Origin: Celerinatantimonas sp046054195
GTDB lineage: Bacteria > Pseudomonadota > Gammaproteobacteria > Enterobacterales > Celerinatantimonadaceae
Length of the DNA stretch: 64,000 nucleotides
NCBI RefSeq assembly: GCF_046054195.1
Contig: NZ_JBEQCS010000004.1
Coordinates: forward strand, 124,001-188,000
Direction: 5' to 3'
Positions 42,706 through 52,361 of this stretch are shown one piece after another; within the stretch, counting starts at the first letter, position 1, and each line of letters opens with the position of its first letter. The translations under genes were made by a program, and so were the position numbers. The notes below the pieces were generated by a model. The model worked only from the letters and a program-made list of their open reading frames with translations, did no database searches and had not been told where the DNA came from.

Positions 42706-44013
42706 TTAACTTGCCCAATATCCTTGCTCTAAACTTTCTTCTCTCTCTGGCAAACCGCGATTTAACCGAGGGGATGATTGCATCAACACCTCATAGCTGA
42801 CCCGATTGGCATATTTACAAATCTGCGAAAGCGATGAATAGGTTAAAAATGGCCGGGCATGTTTAGATGAATTAGGAACACTTAGGCGGTGATAACGATT
42901 TGCGACGATGTCGTGCAGCAGCGCTGATAAAGCACCATCACCAGCACCATTAGTATTATGAATTTTTACAGGCCCGCCTAAATACGGTGAGATATGGCTA
43001 TAGATTTTTTGGATAGTTGAGCAATCACTACGGCGCATTGCGCGGCTAAATTCATGGACATTAAAATGCTGTAAATTTGACTCAGAAGTTAAAGGATGAT
43101 GGGTTTGACGCAGAGCATCCGCATCACATAAACCGCCCATATATAATCCATCGGCACCCGCGGTACAAAGCACCAAATCACAAATATCAAGGCCAGCATT
43201 GACCGCTTTGAGCGGCTCATTGAGCCCTGTTAACGCGCAAGCTTCAACTTCATTCATTGCTAACACATCCACATGATTAGCAATAAACTCACGCCACCAT
43301 AGCGGATCGCTTTCAATCAGCTGATAGGTTCCAAGTGTCAACACAACCGGAATATGAGCCTGTTTTGCATACTCAATCGCTTGCATGGTTGCTTGCATAA
43401 TTGTTTCATCAGCGCTGGTTCGCACCAAATAAGCGCTGATAAGCAGCGCGCAGCTATTTTTAATCAAATGCGATGGAACCGCCTCTTGATGCAAATGGTT
43501 CATCTTCCCTTTGCTAATGCCAAAACTGCGCTGGCCATCTTCGCTAATCAAGGTAAAACAACGGCCAATTGCACCATTCACCGGCTCTAAATACTGAAGG
43601 TCAACTCGGCTCGAAGTATGGCAAAGATATTGATAAGCATAACTACCCACTTGAATATTATTGCTCATAACCCCCAATAAATAAGAAGGAGAATCAGCTA
43701 GCACCGAATAATTGTGCAGCGTATTGGCCACTGTGCCACCGGCATAACACTGAACTTTATCTGGCAATTGTGCCAAAGCCATAGCCAACTGTTCACTTTG
43801 CTCATCTTCTAATAGTGTTGAACCGCCAATCGATAAATTAAATGAACGGATAAATTCTTCACTCACCGAGGCTTCGATATCAACCATTACCTGATCAATG
43901 CCGACAATATAGCTGTTTTCAACAGCCATATGAGCATTAGCACTTTGAATCAGCGGGTCTTTTTCGCTAACAGGAAAATAATGTTGGGTTTTACGGCGAC
44001 CGGGAAATTTCAT
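42706..44013 (-). CDS. gsk: Inosine-guanosine kinase
   Basis: 435 residues (E. coli Gsk 434). It phosphorylates guanosine and inosine in purine salvage. MKFPGRRKTQHYFPVSEKDPL, FNLSIGGSTLLEDEQSEQL, CYAGGTVANTLHNYSVL and the PfkB-type end IHNTNGAGDGALSALLHDI carry the family signatures. Follows hemH by 33 bases on the same strand, in the conserved adk-hemH-gsk order. Confidence 0.95.
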   Translation of the reverse strand: MKFPGRRKTQHYFPVSEKDPLIQSANAHMAVENSYIVGIDQVMVDIEASVSEEFIRSFNLSIGGSTLLEDEQSEQLAMALAQLPDKVQCYAGGTVANTLHNYSVLADSPSYLLGVMSNNIQVGSYAYQYLCHTSSRVDLQYLEPVNGAIGRCFTLISEDGQRSFGISKGKMNHLHQEAVPSHLIKNSCALLISAYLVRTSADETIMQATMQAIEYAKQAHIPVVLTLGTYQLIESDPLWWREFIANHVDVLAMNEVEACALTGLNEPLKAVNAGLDICDLVLCTAGADGLYMGGLCDADALRQTHHPLTSESNLQHFNVHEFSRAMRRSDCSTIQKIYSHISPYLGGPVKIHNTNGAGDGALSALLHDIVANRYHRLSVPNSSKHARPFLTYSSLSQICKYANRVSYEVLMQSSPRLNRGLPEREESLEQGYWAS

Positions 44014-44046
44014 ATTGATTGCTGTGAACTAAAAATTGGAGGCATT

Positions 44047-45024
44047 TTAACACTCCCCTTTAAGCTGTGCTAAAACTAACTGGGCTAATAACTCAGCGTG
44101 ATCATCACCATCATTAAGCGCTTTATGGTAATAAAATTGTTCCCCACCATTTTCAATAAATATATCTTTAAGCTCGTGGCTTATCTCTTCTAACGTTTCC
44201 AAGCAATCAACAGCAAATGCCGGACTTAAAATATCAACGGCTTTAACACCATCTTTAGCAAGAGAAGTCAGCATTTCATCAGTATAAGGTTGTAACCAAG
44301 GTTCTTTACCGAAACGGCTTTGGTAACTGAGCTTATAAGCCGAACTATCAAGTCCAAGGATTTTAGCAACAGATTGCGCAGTTGCTTCACATTGAGAAGG
44401 ATACGGGTCGCCCTTTTGAGCGTAACGCAGCGGAATACCATGAAACGAAAATACCAATGGGTGCTCGCGGCTATAGGTAATTCCGCGGCTTTCAATTCGC
44501 TTGGCTAATGTTTGGCAATACCCGGGGAAATCATAATATTGGCGAATAAATTCAAATGAGGGAATCGCGAAATTATTATTAAATACCCGCGCACAGCCGT
44601 CAAACACACTGGCCGATGTCGATACCGAATACTGCGGATAAAGCGGCAAAACAATAAGCTTTTCACATCCCTCATCAATACTCTGTTGTAATACATCGTC
44701 AAGTAATGGCTGCGAGTAACTCATCGCAAGCTTAACCTGCGCTTTATTGCCCACCAATTGCGCAACTTTTACCGCCAATCGTTCGCTATACACTTGCAAA
44801 GGGGAGCCATCTTCAAGCCAAATTTTTTGGTACAGTTTAGCCACTTTCGGTGAGCGCAGCGGCAAAATAATCCCTTTTAAAAGAGGCTGCCAGAACACAT
44901 CGGGGATTGAAACCACCCGTTTATCGCTTAAAAATCGGTTAAGGAATGTCCGAACGGATGATGCATCCGGCTTTTCCGGTGTTCCCAAATTCACCAGAAT
45001 AACGCACACCTTCTTATTTGCCAT
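44047..45024 (-). CDS. hemH: Ferrochelatase
   Basis: 325 residues (E. coli HemH 320). It inserts Fe2+ into protoporphyrin IX at the membrane. VILVNLGTPEKPDASSVRTFL, FSFHGIPLRYAQKGDPY (metal His) and SPAFAVDCLETLEEISHE (catalytic Glu region) are diagnostic. Confidence 0.95.
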   Translation of the reverse strand: MANKKVCVILVNLGTPEKPDASSVRTFLNRFLSDKRVVSIPDVFWQPLLKGIILPLRSPKVAKLYQKIWLEDGSPLQVYSERLAVKVAQLVGNKAQVKLAMSYSQPLLDDVLQQSIDEGCEKLIVLPLYPQYSVSTSASVFDGCARVFNNNFAIPSFEFIRQYYDFPGYCQTLAKRIESRGITYSREHPLVFSFHGIPLRYAQKGDPYPSQCEATAQSVAKILGLDSSAYKLSYQSRFGKEPWLQPYTDEMLTSLAKDGVKAVDILSPAFAVDCLETLEEISHELKDIFIENGGEQFYYHKALNDGDDHAELLAQLVLAQLKGEC

Positions 45025-45086
45025 ATCGATCCTTAAGAGCTAACACAACCTGTTAAATTTTAACATTTATTGGCCAAAACCGATAA

Positions 45087-45113
45087 AAAAAGCCGACATT
45101 AAGTCAGCTTTTT
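45087..45113 (-). terminator. Terminator of adk
   Basis: AAAAAGC-C-GAC / GTC-A-GCTTTTT with loop ATTAA and one C-A mismatch, 19 bases past the adk stop on the minus strand, followed by T. Confidence 0.85.
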
Positions 45114-45132
45114 CAATCATAAAAATTGCTAA

Positions 45133-45777
45133 TTAATCAAGCAACTCAGCAAGTTGTTTACTAACATCAGCAACAGGTTGAGTACCATCAATGCGATAAT
45201 ATTTATTCAACCCTTGTTCTGCATCTTTGCTGTAGTATTCCACCAAAGGTTGAGTCGTTTCATGGTAAATAGCCAGACGTTTACGCACTGTTTCTTCTTC
45301 ATCATCCGGGCGAATCATCAGATCTTCACCGGTAACGTCATCTTTACCTTCAACTTTAGGCGGATTATAAACGATGTGATAGACACGGCCTGAACCAGGA
45401 TGAACACGACGGCCACTCATACGTTTGACGATTTCTTCATCGGGAACATCAAATTCAAGCACAACATCAACATCAATATTGTTCTCTTTCATCGCGTCAG
45501 CCTGAGGAATCGTGCGTGGGAAACCATCTAATAAGAATCCTTTAGCGCAATCTTCTTCACAGACACGTTCTTTAACCAATGCAATAATCAGTTCGTCACT
45601 AACCAGTTGGCCAGCATCCATAACAGCTTTTGCTTGTTTGCCTAATTCAGTGCCTGCTTTCACTGCCGCACGGAGCATATCCCCAGTTGAAATCTGAGGG
45701 ATCCCATAACGTTCCATAATGAACTGTGCCTGAGTCCCCTTACCTGCTCCGGGCGCGCCCAGTAAAATAATGCGCAT
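45133..45777 (-). CDS. adk: Adenylate kinase
   Basis: 214 residues, the same length as E. coli Adk. P-loop GAPGAGKGTQAQ, AMP-binding STGDMLRAA and GFPRTIPQA, and the LID segment GRRVHPGSGRVYHIVYNPPK without the zinc Cys set. Interconverts ATP + AMP and 2 ADP. Own terminator, then hemH and gsk. Upstream 305 bases (45778-46082) hold its promoter and the nuo terminator. Confidence 0.97.
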   Translation of the reverse strand: MRIILLGAPGAGKGTQAQFIMERYGIPQISTGDMLRAAVKAGTELGKQAKAVMDAGQLVSDELIIALVKERVCEEDCAKGFLLDGFPRTIPQADAMKENNIDVDVVLEFDVPDEEIVKRMSGRRVHPGSGRVYHIVYNPPKVEGKDDVTGEDLMIRPDDEEETVRKRLAIYHETTQPLVEYYSKDAEQGLNKYYRIDGTQPVADVSKQLAELLD

Positions 45778-46018
45778 AACGCTTATCCTTTTTTAAACAA
45801 TACGATGCTTTATAAAAACGTAAAATTTACACTTACCGGACCATTTTCTCAAGTAGCACCGTTATTAATGCCGCTATAAATAACCATGAATTCAAAAAAT
45901 ACCTTCGATAAAACAATCAATTAACTACGCCCACCTGGCGCTAAAGATAGATTTTTTGCAGATAAAAAATTTTGTCGATTCTAAAAATATGATTAAAAAT
46001 ACGGCATTTTTAGTAAAA

Positions 46019-46052
46019 AAATAACAGAGAAAGTTACCCTTCTCTGTTATTT
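46019..46052 (-). terminator. Terminator of the nuo operon
   Basis: AAATAACAGAGAA (46019-46031) / TTCTCTGTTATTT (46040-46052), a 13-bp perfect stem with an 8-base loop, then T6 on the minus strand, 31 bases after the nuoN stop. Confidence 0.93.
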
Positions 46053-46082
46053 GCTCGTGTTTAACTGCGAATTAAACCTCGA

Positions 46083-47543
46083 TTAATGAACGCTAAATTG
46101 TGCCATCTGAGCGAGCTCGATAATCGGCTGTGGAAACAATCCGAACACAAATACAATCACAGCGGCAACCAAAGTCACAAGTCCACCCGCTGTTGTTGCC
46201 CAATCGTGAGTGGTATCACGTTCGAACTCTTCACGGGGCGCAAGATACAAGCTCACGGTCACACGTAAGTAATAAAATAGGCCAATCGCACTACCAATCA
46301 CAACAGCGGCAGTTAGCCACCACAAATGTGCCTGGATGCCGATTGACAAGATATAGAACTTACCGATAAATCCTAATGTCATTGGGATCCCAGCCAGCGA
46401 TAACAGCATGACTGTCATCACGGCGGCTAAGATAGGACGATGCCAAAACAGTCCGCGATAGCTATATAAACCATCTGCATCGCGCCCTTGATAAGGGCTA
46501 GACATCAAACTCACAACCCCAAAGGCACCAATACTTGCAAACAGATAACCAGCTAGGTACACGCCAATTGTTTCCATCGCCAATAGGTGCTCTTTTACAG
46601 CCACTAAAGCCACTAGTAGATAACCGAGGTGAGCGATGGATGAATATCCCAGCAGACGCTTAATATTGCGCTGTGAAACAGCCATTAAGTTACCGAATAA
46701 TATAGAGATAAAGGCAATAATCCCTAACACCAGCTGCACCGACAGATTGCTGGTCACCGGCGCATCGATGAAAAATCGCGTAATCACTGCAAAAATAGCG
46801 ATTTTACTGGCGGTTGCCAGATAGTTCGAAACCGGTGTTGGTGAGCCCTGATAAACATCTGGCGTCCATAAATGAAATGGCACCAGTGACAACTTAAAGC
46901 CGATTCCGACAATCATCATGCCCAACCCAATCAATACCACTGGCGCATGCAGAAGTTGCGTCTCTAAACTAGCTCCGACTTTTACAAAACTTAAAGAGCC
47001 AGCTTCGGCATACAACAGAGCGATACCAAAGAGTAAAAAGGATGAGGCAGCAGCGGATAGAATCGTATATTTGATAGATGCTTCAAGAGAGCGTTTTTGT
47101 TCAAACGCATAACCTGCAAGCCCAAACAAAGGCACTGAAACCAGTTCAATTCCCAAAAACAAAGCAGCCATATGGTTGGCATAAGCCAGCAATAAACCAC
47201 CAGTTGTCGAGATTAACACCAACAAATAGAACTCTTCACGGTTATGGGTATAACCTTTGAGATAAGAGTAACCAAAAATGCAGGTTGCCAGTGATGCGAT
47301 AAGCACCAGTCCACTATAAAAAATGCTAAACCCGTCCGCTCTCATCAGCGGCGCAATATTAAGGGGCGTTTCACTATGCACGGCCCCCAGCGAGATAAAC
47401 GCAATTACAAGTCCAATGACACTTAACCATGCCGCAACGGCATGGCAGCGCCGACAGACAATCGCTAGCATCACCACGACAACCGTTAACCCAACGATCA
47501 AAAGTGGTAATAGCGCGATCAGTTGTTGATAAGTTATGGTCAT
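46083..47543 (-). CDS. nuoN: NADH:quinone oxidoreductase subunit N
   Basis: 486 residues (E. coli 485), an antiporter-like membrane subunit of complex I with about 14 helices. GIGFKLSLVPFHLWTPDVYQGSPTPVSNYLATASK is the diagnostic Lys-bearing proton-channel block, and LLGYSSIAHLGYLLVAL is another. Last gene of the operon, 6 bases after nuoM. Confidence 0.96.
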   Translation of the reverse strand: MTITYQQLIALLPLLIVGLTVVVVMLAIVCRRCHAVAAWLSVIGLVIAFISLGAVHSETPLNIAPLMRADGFSIFYSGLVLIASLATCIFGYSYLKGYTHNREEFYLLVLISTTGGLLLAYANHMAALFLGIELVSVPLFGLAGYAFEQKRSLEASIKYTILSAAASSFLLFGIALLYAEAGSLSFVKVGASLETQLLHAPVVLIGLGMMIVGIGFKLSLVPFHLWTPDVYQGSPTPVSNYLATASKIAIFAVITRFFIDAPVTSNLSVQLVLGIIAFISILFGNLMAVSQRNIKRLLGYSSIAHLGYLLVALVAVKEHLLAMETIGVYLAGYLFASIGAFGVVSLMSSPYQGRDADGLYSYRGLFWHRPILAAVMTVMLLSLAGIPMTLGFIGKFYILSIGIQAHLWWLTAAVVIGSAIGLFYYLRVTVSLYLAPREEFERDTTHDWATTAGGLVTLVAAVIVFVFGLFPQPIIELAQMAQFSVH

Positions 47544-47549
47544 GGCAAA

Positions 47550-49076
47550 TTACAGCCCTGTATAAGAATTAGAAGAAACCGATGTAAACCAATGTTGTAT
47601 GTTCGCCATTGCTGCATGTGAGGTCACCAAAATTTCCTGCGGGAAGAAACCTAGCGCAACAAGCAATACAACAATAGATAACAACATAATAAGCTCACGA
47701 GATGACATCGCGCTCAGCTCACCCGATGCTTTGGGTTGGCCAAAATAAGCTCGCTGAATCATAATAAGTGAGTAAATCGAGGCGAACACCAGCGCAAAAG
47801 CCGCGATAATCGTAATCACAGGCACAACTTTGTAACTGCCGAACAACATTAAGAATTCGCCAACAAAGTTTCCGGTTCCAGGCATCCCTAACGATGCAAC
47901 CGCAAAGAACATCGACAATCCCGGCAGGTAGCGAAGTTTTCCCCACAAACCGCCCATTTGGCGCATATCGCGGGTACCCAGACGTTCATAAAGCTGACCA
48001 CAGATAATGAACAAACCAGCAGCCGATAAACCATGGGCAATCATCATCACCACCGCACCCTGATAAGCCAGCTGGCTACCAGAGTAGATAGCGACCATCA
48101 CCAAGCCCATGTGGGAAACACTGGTATAAGCAACAAGTCGTTTAATATCAGTTTGGATAAAGGCCATCCACGCGCCATAGAAGATACTGATCACGCCCAG
48201 CCACATGGCAATTGGCGCAAATTCGGCACTGGCGTGAGGAAACAGCGGCAGTGAGAATCGCAGCAAACCATAGGCAGCGGTCTTTAACAAAATCCCCGCC
48301 AAGTCAACCGAACCTGCTGTTGGGGCCTGACTATGCGCATCGGGCAGCCAACCATGCAAAGGAACCAGCGGCATTTTTACCGCAAAAGCGATGAAGAACC
48401 CAAGCATCAATAGATAAGCAACAGTACTATTTAAATGAGTCCCCAATAACTGCTCGTAGTTAAAGGTCCATACACCGGTTGCACTATGATGAGCAAATGC
48501 CAAGCCTAAAATGGCGACCAGCATAATTAACCCGCTAACCTGGGTATAGATGAAGAATTTGATAGCAGTGCGAATACGTGTTTGCCCGTCAGAACCTTTG
48601 TGTCCCCATAACGCGATGAGGAAATACATTGGAACCAGCATCATCTCCCAGAAGAAGAAAAATAAAAACAGGTCAATGGCAATAAACACGCCCATCACGG
48701 CGCCGATGATCCACAACAGATTCAGATGGAAAAAGCCTTCATAGCGCTCAATTTCACGCCACGAACAAACAACCGCGAGCAATCCCAAAAAGGCAGTCAA
48801 GACCACCATCAGCAACGACAATCCATCTAATGCTAAATGAATCGAGATGCCAAAACGTGGGATCCACGGTAATACATATTCAGCTTGCCACTGGGGAATT
48901 CCCTGCGGTACAGCTAAGCTATAATGTCCCTGCCCCCAAAGCAGCAACGACACCAGCAAAGTTAGCGCCATCGAAATCACCGCAATCCAACGCGGCAAAA
49001 CACGACTAAAACGCTCGCTCTGCCAGCACAACAAACCACCGATAAAAGGCAGAAGAATGAGCCAAGGTAATAGCAT
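47550..49076 (-). CDS. nuoM: NADH:quinone oxidoreductase subunit M
   Basis: 508 residues (E. coli 509), an antiporter-like proton-pumping membrane subunit. FFWEMMLVPMYFLIALWG holds the channel Glu, and KMPLVPLHGWLPDAHSQAPTAGSV the channel Lys block, with VAYTSVSHMGLVMVAIY. Separated from nuoL by 71 bases that contain a small hairpin. Confidence 0.96.
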   Translation of the reverse strand: MLLPWLILLPFIGGLLCWQSERFSRVLPRWIAVISMALTLLVSLLLWGQGHYSLAVPQGIPQWQAEYVLPWIPRFGISIHLALDGLSLLMVVLTAFLGLLAVVCSWREIERYEGFFHLNLLWIIGAVMGVFIAIDLFLFFFFWEMMLVPMYFLIALWGHKGSDGQTRIRTAIKFFIYTQVSGLIMLVAILGLAFAHHSATGVWTFNYEQLLGTHLNSTVAYLLMLGFFIAFAVKMPLVPLHGWLPDAHSQAPTAGSVDLAGILLKTAAYGLLRFSLPLFPHASAEFAPIAMWLGVISIFYGAWMAFIQTDIKRLVAYTSVSHMGLVMVAIYSGSQLAYQGAVVMMIAHGLSAAGLFIICGQLYERLGTRDMRQMGGLWGKLRYLPGLSMFFAVASLGMPGTGNFVGEFLMLFGSYKVVPVITIIAAFALVFASIYSLIMIQRAYFGQPKASGELSAMSSRELIMLLSIVVLLVALGFFPQEILVTSHAAMANIQHWFTSVSSNSYTGL

Positions 49077-49111
49077 GGCGTTATACGTTCCTCTTTATAT
49101 GATAACTTTGC

Positions 49112-49131
49112 CAGCCTCACCAAGGAGGCTG
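49112..49131 (-). other. Hairpin between nuoL and nuoM
   Basis: CAGCCTC (49112-49118) / GAGGCTG (49125-49131), a 7-bp stem with a 6-base loop, in the largest gap between membrane-arm genes. May affect relative expression of nuoM/N or stabilise the processed mRNA. Confidence 0.4.
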
Positions 49132-49147
49132 ACCCCAGCCTAGTGGA

Positions 49148-50977
49148 CTAACTTAAGAGCAATAGACCTAACACACACACAGCACCAATTCCCATCGATG
49201 CTAAATACCAACGCACTTTCCCGTTTTCGGTTAACGTCAGCGTCAAGTTAGCGCCAAGTGCTAAATAACGAGAGCTATCGACCACGGTATTAATCGGATC
49301 AATACGCAGCAGTTTGGCGATTTTTAGATACGTCTGAACAAATACTTTGTCGTACAGCCAATCAAATCCCCAGGCACTAAACCAAAAGCGGCTTAACATT
49401 CGGCACGCAGAGCTATTAGACAAGCTCTCAACCCAGCGGCGGCTGCCCAGCCAGATCCAAGCGGCGAGTAGCACACCAATGATGGCGACCGCTGCTGAGG
49501 TTAACTGCACGGTAATTGACTCACCTTCCATTGAATGCGGTAACACATGACTAAGTGGCGGCGTAATAAACGCACCAATAAAGGTTGATAGAATCATGAG
49601 AATCAGCAAAGGCAGGTTGTGTGCCAGCCCTTTACCAGCATCAGCCTGAACATGGCTTTTGCCGAAAAAGACAATAAAGATCATGCGAAACGTATAAAGT
49701 GACGTTAACAGCGCACCAACTAAACCAGCGACTAACAAATTCAAATGACCACTGGCCAGCGCCCCAGATAAAATCGCATCTTTACTGTAGAAGCCCGCGG
49801 TAACCAAAGGTAGCGCAGAGAGCGCACTACCACCGATAATAAAGGCGGCAAATGCCATCGGCAATTGCTTGCGCAACCCACCCATTTTGAAGATATTCTG
49901 TTCGTGATGACACGACAAAATAACTGAGCCCGAGGCCAAAAACAGCAGTGCTTTAAAGAAGGCATGAATCATCAGATGGAAAATGGCCGCATCCCAAGCC
50001 TGTACCCCAAGCGCTAAGAACATATAACCAATCTGGCTCATGGTTGAATAGGCAAGCACCCTTTTAATATCGGTCTGAACCAGCGCCGAAAAGCCTGCAA
50101 TTAGCAGCGTAATTGCACCGATAATGCCAACTAGGTGCAATACTTCAGGAGCCATTAAAAATAGCACATGAGTTCTTGCAATTAAGTACACACCAGCGGT
50201 TACCATGGTTGCCGCGTGAATCAATGCTGAAACAGGCGTTGGACCTGCCATCGCGTCAGCCAACCATGTTTGCAAAGGTAGCTGCGCTGATTTACCAACC
50301 GCACCACCAAGCAACATCAGAGTTGCCCAGAACATAACTGAGGAGCCAATAGCCGCCTGCGCGGGGGCGATTTGACTAAGCTGCGCGATGTTCAAAGTGC
50401 CAAACTGCGCATAAAGAATGAATAACGCAATCGCTAAGAAAACATCCCCAACACGGGTCACGATGAACGCTTTCATCGCTGCGGCCCCGTTCGCCGGATT
50501 TCGATAATAAAAACCGATTAACAGGTAACTACATAAACCAACACCTTCCCAACCGAGATATAACACTAACAAGTTGTCGGCTAACACCAACACCAGCATG
50601 CTAGCGATAAACAAGTTGGTATAGGCAAAAAATCTCGAATACCCTTCTTCACCGCGCATATACCAAGATGAAAACAAATGAATCAAAGTACCAACACCGG
50701 TGACAACCCCTAACATCGTCAATGACAAACCATCTAAGTGCAGGGTTATACCGATTTTAAAAGCCCCTTCACTCATCCAAGTCCACATCGGCAAGTCAAA
50801 CGCCTGTCCTGATTGAGCAAAAAAACTAATTCCGGCATAAAGGCTAATCAGGGCTGCAATAAAGACTGAGCCAATCCCGATCGTTGCTGATGTATTTTCA
50901 CTCCATCGACCACGGGAAAAGGCCAGCAGCACAAATCCCACAAGTGGCAGGAGTATCGTTAAATAAAGTAAACTCAT
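49148..50977 (-). CDS. nuoL: NADH:quinone oxidoreductase subunit L
   Basis: 609 residues (E. coli 613), the distal antiporter-like subunit with the long lateral helix at the C-terminus. LYLGWEGVGLCSYLLIGFYY (channel Glu), KSAQLPLQTWLADAMAGPTPVSALIHAATMV (channel Lys) and LAYSTMSQIGYMFLALG are diagnostic. Start ATG overlaps the nuoK stop (ATGA). Confidence 0.96.
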   Translation of the reverse strand: MSLLYLTILLPLVGFVLLAFSRGRWSENTSATIGIGSVFIAALISLYAGISFFAQSGQAFDLPMWTWMSEGAFKIGITLHLDGLSLTMLGVVTGVGTLIHLFSSWYMRGEEGYSRFFAYTNLFIASMLVLVLADNLLVLYLGWEGVGLCSYLLIGFYYRNPANGAAAMKAFIVTRVGDVFLAIALFILYAQFGTLNIAQLSQIAPAQAAIGSSVMFWATLMLLGGAVGKSAQLPLQTWLADAMAGPTPVSALIHAATMVTAGVYLIARTHVLFLMAPEVLHLVGIIGAITLLIAGFSALVQTDIKRVLAYSTMSQIGYMFLALGVQAWDAAIFHLMIHAFFKALLFLASGSVILSCHHEQNIFKMGGLRKQLPMAFAAFIIGGSALSALPLVTAGFYSKDAILSGALASGHLNLLVAGLVGALLTSLYTFRMIFIVFFGKSHVQADAGKGLAHNLPLLILMILSTFIGAFITPPLSHVLPHSMEGESITVQLTSAAVAIIGVLLAAWIWLGSRRWVESLSNSSACRMLSRFWFSAWGFDWLYDKVFVQTYLKIAKLLRIDPINTVVDSSRYLALGANLTLTLTENGKVRWYLASMGIGAVCVLGLLLLS

Positions 50978-51276
50978 CCGCGCATCTCACTGACTGAATC
51001 AATATTTAAAGACTGTTGACGACGATGCAGCTGCAATAACAATGCAAGTCCAATACTTGCCTCAGCAGCTGCCAGAGTGATTGCTAAGATATACATCACC
51101 TGACCATCAGCTTGGTGCCAATAACTCCCTGCACCGACAAAAGCAAGCGCAGCAGAATTGATCATCACTTCAAGACTAATCAACATAAACAATAAGTTAC
51201 GACGAATTAAAAGCCCGACAAATCCCAAGACAAACAAAATAGCTGCCAGGATAAGAACATGCTGTAGCGCAATCAT
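50974..51276 (-). CDS. nuoK: NADH:quinone oxidoreductase subunit K
   Basis: 100 residues (E. coli 100), three membrane helices with conserved Glu in FMLISLEVMINSAALAFV and in LAAAEASIGLALLLQLHRR. Overlaps nuoJ and nuoL by ATGA junctions. Confidence 0.96.
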   Translation of the reverse strand: MIALQHVLILAAILFVLGFVGLLIRRNLLFMLISLEVMINSAALAFVGAGSYWHQADGQVMYILAITLAAAEASIGLALLLQLHRRQQSLNIDSVSEMRG

Positions 51277-51794
51277 GCTTTTTTCCCCTCCGTGCGTGCT
51301 AAAGCTTCTTTATCTCGGCCAAGATGGAAAGCCACCACCAGCCCAGCAAGTAACAATAACGAAGCCAATTCCACAGCCAGAACGTATGGACCAAACAGCG
51401 CAATCCCGACCGCTTTAGCACCAATCATTTCAAATTGGATCATTGGTGAGTGCAAACCGACAATGGCATACAGCAGCGCAATCAATAAAAGTGCCGATAA
51501 AATGCCAGGTCCAATCCACAACCCAGGGCGCAACCACTGGCGTTCTTGATTAATCGTCTCAGCACCTAAGTTGAGCATCATGACGACAAATACAAACAGC
51601 ACCATAATGGCCCCGGCATAGACAATTAGCTCCAAAGCACCCGCGAAATAAGCGCCAAGCGTGAAAAAGACAACCGACACAGCGAGCAGCGAGATCACCA
51701 GATAAAGCAACGCGTGAACCGGATTAGTGTGCGTAATCACCCGGATGGTTGCCAACACAGCGACAACTGCGGCAATATAAAAAACAATATCCAT
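51273..51794 (-). CDS. nuoJ: NADH:quinone oxidoreductase subunit J
   Basis: 173 residues (E. coli 184), five membrane helices. NPVHALLYLVISLLAVSVVFFTLGAYFAGALELIVYAGAIMVLFVFVVMMLNLG is the conserved core. Overlaps nuoK at ATGA and follows nuoI by 11 bases. Confidence 0.95.
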   Translation of the reverse strand: MDIVFYIAAVVAVLATIRVITHTNPVHALLYLVISLLAVSVVFFTLGAYFAGALELIVYAGAIMVLFVFVVMMLNLGAETINQERQWLRPGLWIGPGILSALLLIALLYAIVGLHSPMIQFEMIGAKAVGIALFGPYVLAVELASLLLLAGLVVAFHLGRDKEALARTEGKKA

Positions 51795-51805
51795 CTTACG
51801 AATCC

Positions 51806-52348
51806 TTAAGGCATTAAACCTTTCACATCGATAGGTTTGGCTTCATTTTCGCCAGCCCCTTTAGGTTTGCCGTCAATCGACATCCCCGCCATTCGATAGA
51901 AGTTATAATCGGGATATTTCCCCGGCCCAGAAATCAGCAGATCTTCTTTTTCATAAACAAGATCCTGACGATTAAACTCACCCAATTCAAAATCAGGAGT
52001 AAGCTGAATCGCGGTGGTCGGACAGGCTTCTTCGCACATTCCGCAGAAAATACAGCGAGAGAAGTTAATGCGGAAAAATTCCGGATACCAACGACCGTCC
52101 TCTTTTTCAGCTTTTTGCAAAGAGATGCAATCGACCGGACACACAGCGGCACACAAGTTACATGCAACACAGCGCTCATCACCATCTGGGTCGCGCGTTA
52201 AAACAATTCGCCCGCGATAACGAGGCGGAACCGCAACCGGAACCTCCGGATACATCTGAGTTTCCCGTTTGGCAAAGGCATGCATGCCAATCATCCACAA
52301 GCTGCGAACCTGGGTGCCGAAGCCAACCAGAATTTCTTTAATAGTCAT
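51806..52348 (-). CDS. nuoI: NADH:quinone oxidoreductase subunit I
   Basis: 180 residues (E. coli 180), peripheral-arm subunit carrying two [4Fe-4S] clusters (N6a, N6b): CVACNLCAAVCPVDCI and CIFCGMCEEACPTTAI. Passes electrons from NuoG toward NuoB. 13 bases after nuoH. Confidence 0.97.
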   Translation of the reverse strand: MTIKEILVGFGTQVRSLWMIGMHAFAKRETQMYPEVPVAVPPRYRGRIVLTRDPDGDERCVACNLCAAVCPVDCISLQKAEKEDGRWYPEFFRINFSRCIFCGMCEEACPTTAIQLTPDFELGEFNRQDLVYEKEDLLISGPGKYPDYNFYRMAGMSIDGKPKGAGENEAKPIDVKGLMP

Positions 52349-52361
52349 GGTTGTCTCCTAA

